Assembly (NCBI GenBank): GCA_018648945.1
Contig: JABGQJ010000069.1
Span: 1 to 18,501 of the forward strand
Length of the DNA: 18,501 bases
Reading direction: 5' to 3'
Origin: Victivallales bacterium
Lineage (GTDB): Bacteria > Verrucomicrobiota > Lentisphaeria > Oligosphaerales > Lenti-02
The translations under genes were made by a program, and so were the position numbers. The stretch's first letter is position 1, and every line of letters starts with the position of its first letter. Positions 14,635 to 18,501 of this stretch are shown here, in pieces. The notes under the pieces were generated by a model. That model was not told where the DNA came from. It made no database searches and worked only from the letters and a program-made list of their open reading frames with translations.

Positions 14635-15888
14635 ATGACCAAACGAGAAGCCGGAGCCAACCTGATGGCCGCAACTGGACTCGCCCTCGCCGCTACCTCT
14701 TCCGGCGCGCACGCAGGCAGCACCTCCCCCGTCCGCATCGAACAGGGCAAGTTCGTCCTCCAAGCCACCGGCAAGCCCTATATGCCGCATGGCTTCAATT
14801 ACGTCCGCCTCGATATCCCAGGGCATGGCGGTCACGCCACCTTCTCGCCCTTCATGTACGACAGAAAGCAGGCGGAGGCCGCCTTCAAACATATGGAGGC
14901 AAACGGCTTCAACGCCGTGCGCGTCTTCATCAACGGACTCCGGGGACAACGCGGCTGCATGTTCAAGGACAGCAAAGCCACCGTCCCCGATCCCGATCCC
15001 GCCTATCTCGACAACCTGGCCGAGTTCCTGCTCCTCGCCAAGAGCCACGGCATCCTCGTCATCCCCTGCTTCGAGTTCTTCCCCATGGCCGCCCCCTACC
15101 GCGAGGGCCTGAACGAACAGCCCAAGAATATCGGTCCCGCAAACCGGGCCTACCTCGAAGCCACCCACACCAAGGCCAAGCAACGGTACCTGCGCGATGT
15201 GATCGGGGAACTCCGGAAACGCGATCCCGCCTGTCTCTCCGCCGTCTTCTGCTGGGATCTCATGAACGAGGTCTGCTACGGGCTCGAGCACGCGCCGTTC
15301 TCGCTAGACAAGGGCACCGTCACCCCCGCCAATGGGGTCACCTACGATCTCGCAACCGAGAAGGAGAAACTCGCCGACGACATGGCCATCTACTGGGTTG
15401 ACCACATGGCCGACGCCATCCGCGCCGAGATCCCCGACGCCCTAATCAACGCCAATGTCTTCACCTACCACGCCGTAGGGCGCACCGGTCCCGGCGACTT
15501 CCGCCAGGACCCCGCCGACTGGAAGAACCGCTACCCTTTCCGCCCCACTGCCCTGCTCCGCTCCAAAGCCGATGTGATCGACATCCACCTCTACCCAGCC
15601 GATGAGGAGACGCTGCTCACCGACATGAAATCCGTCGAGCACGCCGAGCTCCTCGCCGGACTCAAGGCCGACCCCAGCAAGGCCCTCATTGTCGGCGAAT
15701 TCGGCGTCTTCGACACCCCCTTCCCCAAGCTCTCCGACGCCGCTGCGTGGATGGGCCAACTGTCCCGCCGCCTCCCCGAACTCGGGGCCGCCGGCTGGAT
15801 CTACTGGACCTACGACTGCGACGAACAAGAGCGGCTCTGGAACGCCATGTCCGGCAAGGCCGAGATCCTCCAGGCCCTGCCTAAGTAA
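14635..15888 (+). CDS. Exported GH5-like glycoside hydrolase
   Basis: This 417-residue protein has an N-terminal export signal (positive start, Ala/Leu-rich core, probable cut after AHA near residue 27). A TIM-barrel glycoside hydrolase of the GH-A clan follows. The general acid/base is likely E212 in CWDLMNEV and the nucleophile E355 in IVGEFGVFD. PHGFNYVRLD near residue 51, GFNAVRVFIN (about 90-99) and a WIYWTYDCD strand before the end also fit GH5-type cellulases and mannanases. The family assignment within clan A is by motif only; GH5, GH113 or another related family is possible. ATG 14635 has AAGGA 8 bases upstream. It lies 199 bases after the sulfatase on the same strand, which suggests that both act on the same sulfated glycan, though this is inference. 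Confidence 0.85.
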   Translation: MTKREAGANLMAATGLALAATSSGAHAGSTSPVRIEQGKFVLQATGKPYMPHGFNYVRLDIPGHGGHATFSPFMYDRKQAEAAFKHMEANGFNAVRVFINGLRGQRGCMFKDSKATVPDPDPAYLDNLAEFLLLAKSHGILVIPCFEFFPMAAPYREGLNEQPKNIGPANRAYLEATHTKAKQRYLRDVIGELRKRDPACLSAVFCWDLMNEVCYGLEHAPFSLDKGTVTPANGVTYDLATEKEKLADDMAIYWVDHMADAIRAEIPDALINANVFTYHAVGRTGPGDFRQDPADWKNRYPFRPTALLRSKADVIDIHLYPADEETLLTDMKSVEHAELLAGLKADPSKALIVGEFGVFDTPFPKLSDAAAWMGQLSRRLPELGAAGWIYWTYDCDEQERLWNAMSGKAEILQALPK

Positions 15889-15894
15889 CGCCCT

Positions 15895-15969
15895 GCGGTC
15901 GGTCGCGACCGCGCGCCTCGGGGACGAGCGCATCTCCAGGGCTGGGATGGGCATGGCAACATCCCCTGG
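15895..15969. terminator. Two stem-loops between convergent genes, candidate bidirectional terminator
   Basis: GCGGTC (15895-15900) pairs with GACCGC (15907-15912) over a 6-base loop, just after the TAA at 15886. Farther on, GGGATG (15944-15949) pairs with CATCCC (15960-15965), and CCAG (15936-15939) pairs with CTGG (15966-15969) outside it. The genes on both sides converge here, so such stems would serve both. There is no U-tract on either strand. Confidence 0.4.
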
Positions 15970-16021
15970 ACATGCGGTGGTCTGCTTGCTCCACGGCCTT
16001 GGCGGATCAGGACCCTCCCCC

Positions 16022-18157
16022 TCACTCCAGACTCCGGAATGTGACAACGGTGTAGATCGAGAGCCGTGGCAGCGTGAACCTCGGGCCATCGCCTGAGGTC
16101 CCCATGTGGATCTCGCCGAATCCTGCGCCATCCGGGGAGAGGGCCTGCACATCCCTTACCTGCGCGAAGCCGAACGCGGTCGCGTCGAGGGTGATGTGTA
16201 CGTCCTTCAGCTCATCCACCTTGTCTTCAAGCCAGCGGTAGTTGCGGTTCACCACATGCAATCGCCACTCGGAGGTCCCCGCCAGACGCTCGGGCTTGAT
16301 GAGGACATTCGGCCCGGCGTTGGTCCGAATGGCCGTATTCCTGAGTGTGCGCCGGACCTCGTCCGTGAGCGCCACAGGACGGGTGTCGAGCTGGTACTGA
16401 GTACCGAGATCCCTCTCGATCGCGGTGAGCCCCTTCCTGCCCACGATCCCGTGCCACGGCTCGGGATCGCCAATGACGAAAACCGAGCCACCCGTGAGGG
16501 CATATTGCCGCAACGCCCGGCACTGACTCTCGACATAGTCACTGGGCATGCCCAAGGCGATGACACGTCCGTACCCGCGCAACTGTTCCCCATTCAGTCG
16601 CGCCCGCTTCTGCCCGCCGCCATCGAGCATGACCCGATACGGCACGTGCGCGTCGTCGAGCAATTGCGCCCAAGCGTACACATTCTCGTCGCCGCTGCCA
16701 AGGTTGTACCCCCGCTCGGTCTTCAACAGCAGCACCTGGCGTGGCGGCTCACAGCCGTCGTAAAGCTCTGGGTGCGCCCGGACAAATCGCGTGTATTGAC
16801 CCGCCGCATCCAGCGGACAGCGGTACTCTGCGGGCGAACGCTCCCGATCGAAGAGCTCGGTCGGGAGCTTGGCGCGAAGCTTCCGGTAGAGCTCCCGTCC
16901 GAGAAGCTGCTTCTCAGGCAGACGGTAGAGATACTGCATGGTGCCGCCGCTGGCGTACACCTCCGCCGTCCAGACCTGGACCAAGCGTTCGTACGGTCCA
17001 CGTTTGAAAGCCAGCCTGTGATACCAATCGCCGCCGTAACCGATGAAGATCGGCGGACACCGGAACGCGCTTCGCAGCACGGAAGCCGCCGAGCCCATGG
17101 CACCATTCGGCGGATACACGGCGATGCCAAGCCGATACCCGCCTGCCGTCCGCTGTCTCGGCTGCGCGCCATAGTGCAGCAGCGGCGTCTCTGGCCAGAC
17201 GCCGTCGTAGGCATCGGAGATCGCGAGATCCTGCTGCCTGAAATACCAGAAGTGCTGAGCAAAGGCCACGTCCCTGTCGCTCTCGCGAGCGTACTTGCGT
17301 CCCGCGTCGCAAAGCCTGGTCAGGAAGTCGAACGCGACGTGGTCCTTGAACACTGACCAAGCCCGCCATAGGGCGCCCATCCGGGAGAACTGTCGCTGGC
17401 GGTTCCGCTCGTCGCCTTCGGTCCGTTCGAGAAGGTACCGGCGGATGTCGAACTGCGGCAGATCGCGGATGCCCATCTGCCGCAATGACGCATGGAAACG
17501 CGCCAGTCCGGGATCGCCCTGAAGCGCCTGACAAAACCTCTCCGTGCAGCGGTCGCACAGACACTGGGTCTCGTTCCTGAAGAAGTCCTCGAAGTGGATC
17601 AGCCCCGCACCGCCGTCGATTGCGGCTTTGACGTTCTCGGTCATGGCGTCCCGGAATTCAACGTGGCTCTTGCAGAAGGTCCACCATTCCTTGCCCTCTG
17701 TTCTCCGGGGAGAGATTGCGTTGCGGCAGCGCTCACCGGTGATCCCGACGCGCGCGGCGGAGTCCGGGAAGTTCGGCTGGCGATGGTAGGCATGCACGGA
17801 GAAGTGGCGCTTGTCGATCCCCAGCTGCCTGAACAACTCCTTGCGGCGCGCCAGATAGGCCAGCTTCTTCTTCAGCGCTTCGCCCGAGAGATCCCACTTG
17901 GTCTTGCCTGTAAACCCGGTTGTGCCGGTGGGCTGGAGCTTCGTCGCCATCTCCTTCATGGCCGAGTTCGTCCACGCCCCCGACATCCACACGTCCGAGC
18001 GCTGCGGGGGGACGGCGAAGCAGGTCGAACCCATCATGGCGGCCATCCCCAACACAATCGTGCCAAGAGACATGACTGTCATTCGCGCCGTGAACCGCTC
18101 CCTCGCCACGCGGGCGTTCCGGCGGAGGACAGCCTGACGGATCGTGTCCTTGGTCAT
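16022..18157 (-). CDS. Exported putative glycosyl-hydrolase-like protein (TIM barrel plus amidotransferase-like domain)
   Basis: This 711-residue protein is encoded on the minus strand. ATG at 18157 has a GAGGA site about 6 bases upstream. The N-terminus is long and basic before a hydrophobic core (about 27-46). Cleavage is probably near CFA; an internal Met26 start would give a more ordinary signal. Residues about 55-460 look like a TIM barrel. GLIHFEDFF (185-193) precedes a C-x-C-x-x-C-x3-F cluster (C199, C201, C204, F208) like that of uncharacterised glycosyl-hydrolase-like families (GHL6 type). Residues about 472-570 (QVLLLKTERGY to GGSVFVIGDPEPW) resemble the glutamine-amidotransferase-like trimerisation domain of GH42 beta-galactosidases. 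A beta-rich C-terminus follows. No confirmed catalytic pair can be named; E190 or D191 is a candidate. It converges on the GH5-like gene, and its position suggests a shared glycan substrate. I do not recognise it at gene level. Confidence 0.7.
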   Translation of the reverse strand: MTKDTIRQAVLRRNARVARERFTARMTVMSLGTIVLGMAAMMGSTCFAVPPQRSDVWMSGAWTNSAMKEMATKLQPTGTTGFTGKTKWDLSGEALKKKLAYLARRKELFRQLGIDKRHFSVHAYHRQPNFPDSAARVGITGERCRNAISPRRTEGKEWWTFCKSHVEFRDAMTENVKAAIDGGAGLIHFEDFFRNETQCLCDRCTERFCQALQGDPGLARFHASLRQMGIRDLPQFDIRRYLLERTEGDERNRQRQFSRMGALWRAWSVFKDHVAFDFLTRLCDAGRKYARESDRDVAFAQHFWYFRQQDLAISDAYDGVWPETPLLHYGAQPRQRTAGGYRLGIAVYPPNGAMGSAASVLRSAFRCPPIFIGYGGDWYHRLAFKRGPYERLVQVWTAEVYASGGTMQYLYRLPEKQLLGRELYRKLRAKLPTELFDRERSPAEYRCPLDAAGQYTRFVRAHPELYDGCEPPRQVLLLKTERGYNLGSGDENVYAWAQLLDDAHVPYRVMLDGGGQKRARLNGEQLRGYGRVIALGMPSDYVESQCRALRQYALTGGSVFVIGDPEPWHGIVGRKGLTAIERDLGTQYQLDTRPVALTDEVRRTLRNTAIRTNAGPNVLIKPERLAGTSEWRLHVVNRNYRWLEDKVDELKDVHITLDATAFGFAQVRDVQALSPDGAGFGEIHMGTSGDGPRFTLPRLSIYTVVTFRSLE

Positions 18158-18251
18158 GCCAATTCCTCTGTCAAGTCAGTCTTCGACCCAAGCGGTGCAC
18201 TGTCGGGGAGTCGCCACTCCGTGACTGAGGAAAGAGGCGTTCCCTCGCCCT

Positions 18252-18280
18252 ACTATCACGCCATTGCTCGTCCTCCGCAA
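18252..18280 (-). promoter_or_regulatory. Candidate promoter for the minus-strand glycosyl-hydrolase-like gene
   Basis: On the minus strand TTGCGG (18280-18275) and GATAGT (18257-18252) are separated by 17 bases. The -10 lies about 95 bases before the ATG, so the leader would be roughly 85-90 bases. Both hexamers are partial matches to the sigma-70 consensus. Confidence 0.3.
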
Positions 18281-18421
18281 AAGGGCATGGGGCCAGACGG
18301 AGCCACAAGCCAGTTGCCTGCCAGCACCAACCGGCCCACCACCTTGGCCAGAACTCTAGCCCCCCGCAACTGTGTACTCATTCGCCGCAACAGGATGATG
18401 GGACCGGGAAACCCACACGTC

Positions 18422-18463
18422 TTGCGCCCTCCCCCCTTCCGTGCTACGATTCGTATCGTGCGT
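18422..18463 (+). promoter_or_regulatory. Candidate plus-strand promoter with an overlapping inverted repeat
   Basis: TTGCGC (18422-18427) and TACGAT (18445-18450) are 17 bases apart on the plus strand, with a C-rich spacer. ACGAT (18446-18450) and ATCGT (18455-18459) form an inverted repeat over TCGT. It extends to GC on each side if T18445 bulges. The repeat overlaps the -10 and the expected start point, where an operator would sit. Any gene it serves lies beyond the window. Confidence 0.3.
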
Positions 18464-18501
18464 TTGGCGTAGTTCCAGTTCTCTGGGTGCGGAAATACGG
18501 A

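Larger units (their letters stand above)
18158..18501. other. Intergenic region without a gene
   Basis: No credible coding frame is visible in these 344 bases; open frames here are extensions of the antisense of the 711-residue gene. It holds the leader of that minus-strand gene, including a small hairpin GGAGT (18207-18211) with ACTCC (18216-18220). It also holds a candidate promoter for each strand, described separately. The right end may be the leader of a gene beyond the window. Confidence 0.6.

Noticed and set aside
16106..17356. 416-codon plus-strand open frame opposite the glycosyl-hydrolase-like gene
   Set aside because: The minus strand has a signal sequence, a ribosome site, a CxCxxC motif and domain-like composition; the plus frame has none of these.
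17492..18472. 326-codon plus-strand frame reaching into the right-hand spacer
   Set aside because: Most of it is antisense to the 711-residue gene and the rest is Pro/Arg/Thr-rich spacer translation with no motif or convincing ribosome site.

Overview
The window is GC-rich bacterial DNA carrying eleven genes that I can support; the first is cut by the left edge. No rRNA, tRNA, CRISPR array, transposase or phage gene is visible. The gene content suggests a Gram-negative bacterium of the PVC type (Planctomycetota, Verrucomicrobiota or Lentisphaerota). It combines a Tat-exported type I sulfatase, exported glycoside hydrolases, a Gfo/Idh/MocA oxidoreductase, an exported alpha/beta hydrolase, an HlyD-type adaptor and a DUF3857/transglutaminase protein. 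That placement is an inference from content; no marker gene here fixes the phylum. The intergenic hairpins lack U-tracts, so terminators are hard to call.

Region 1 (1-4526) is a transport operon: the C-terminal part of an HlyD-family adaptor, then two full-length ABC exporter half-transporters. The two ATPases are complementary. The first has the catalytic Glu and the switch His but a changed signature (LSVGQ). The second has a canonical LSGGQ but Asp and Gln at the two catalytic positions. This is the pattern of a heterodimeric exporter with one active and one degenerate ATP site.

Region 2 (4527-5831) begins with a hairpin-rich spacer. It continues with an exported alpha/beta hydrolase (esterase-like) and a small protein with two membrane segments.

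Region 3 (5949-12901) is a tightly packed likely operon: lgt (prolipoprotein diacylglyceryl transferase), an RluA-family pseudouridine synthase, a Gfo/Idh/MocA oxidoreductase and a 1258-residue exported DUF3857/transglutaminase protein. The first two junctions are 4-base ATGA overlaps and the last gap is 16 bases. The large protein is an internal tandem duplication. Its first transglutaminase core keeps Cys-His-Asp and its second has lost all three.

Region 4 (12902-18157) looks like extracytoplasmic carbohydrate processing: a Tat-exported sulfatase, a GH5-like glycoside hydrolase, and, converging on the opposite strand, a 711-residue exported protein resembling uncharacterised glycosyl-hydrolase-like families. 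The remaining 344 bases (18158-18501) hold no gene but contain candidate promoters.

The most notable items are the half-dead duplicated transglutaminase protein, the 47-residue duplication in the adaptor's coiled coil, the asymmetric ABC pair, and several paired inverted repeats in the spacers. I do not see a clearly new defence or mobile system.
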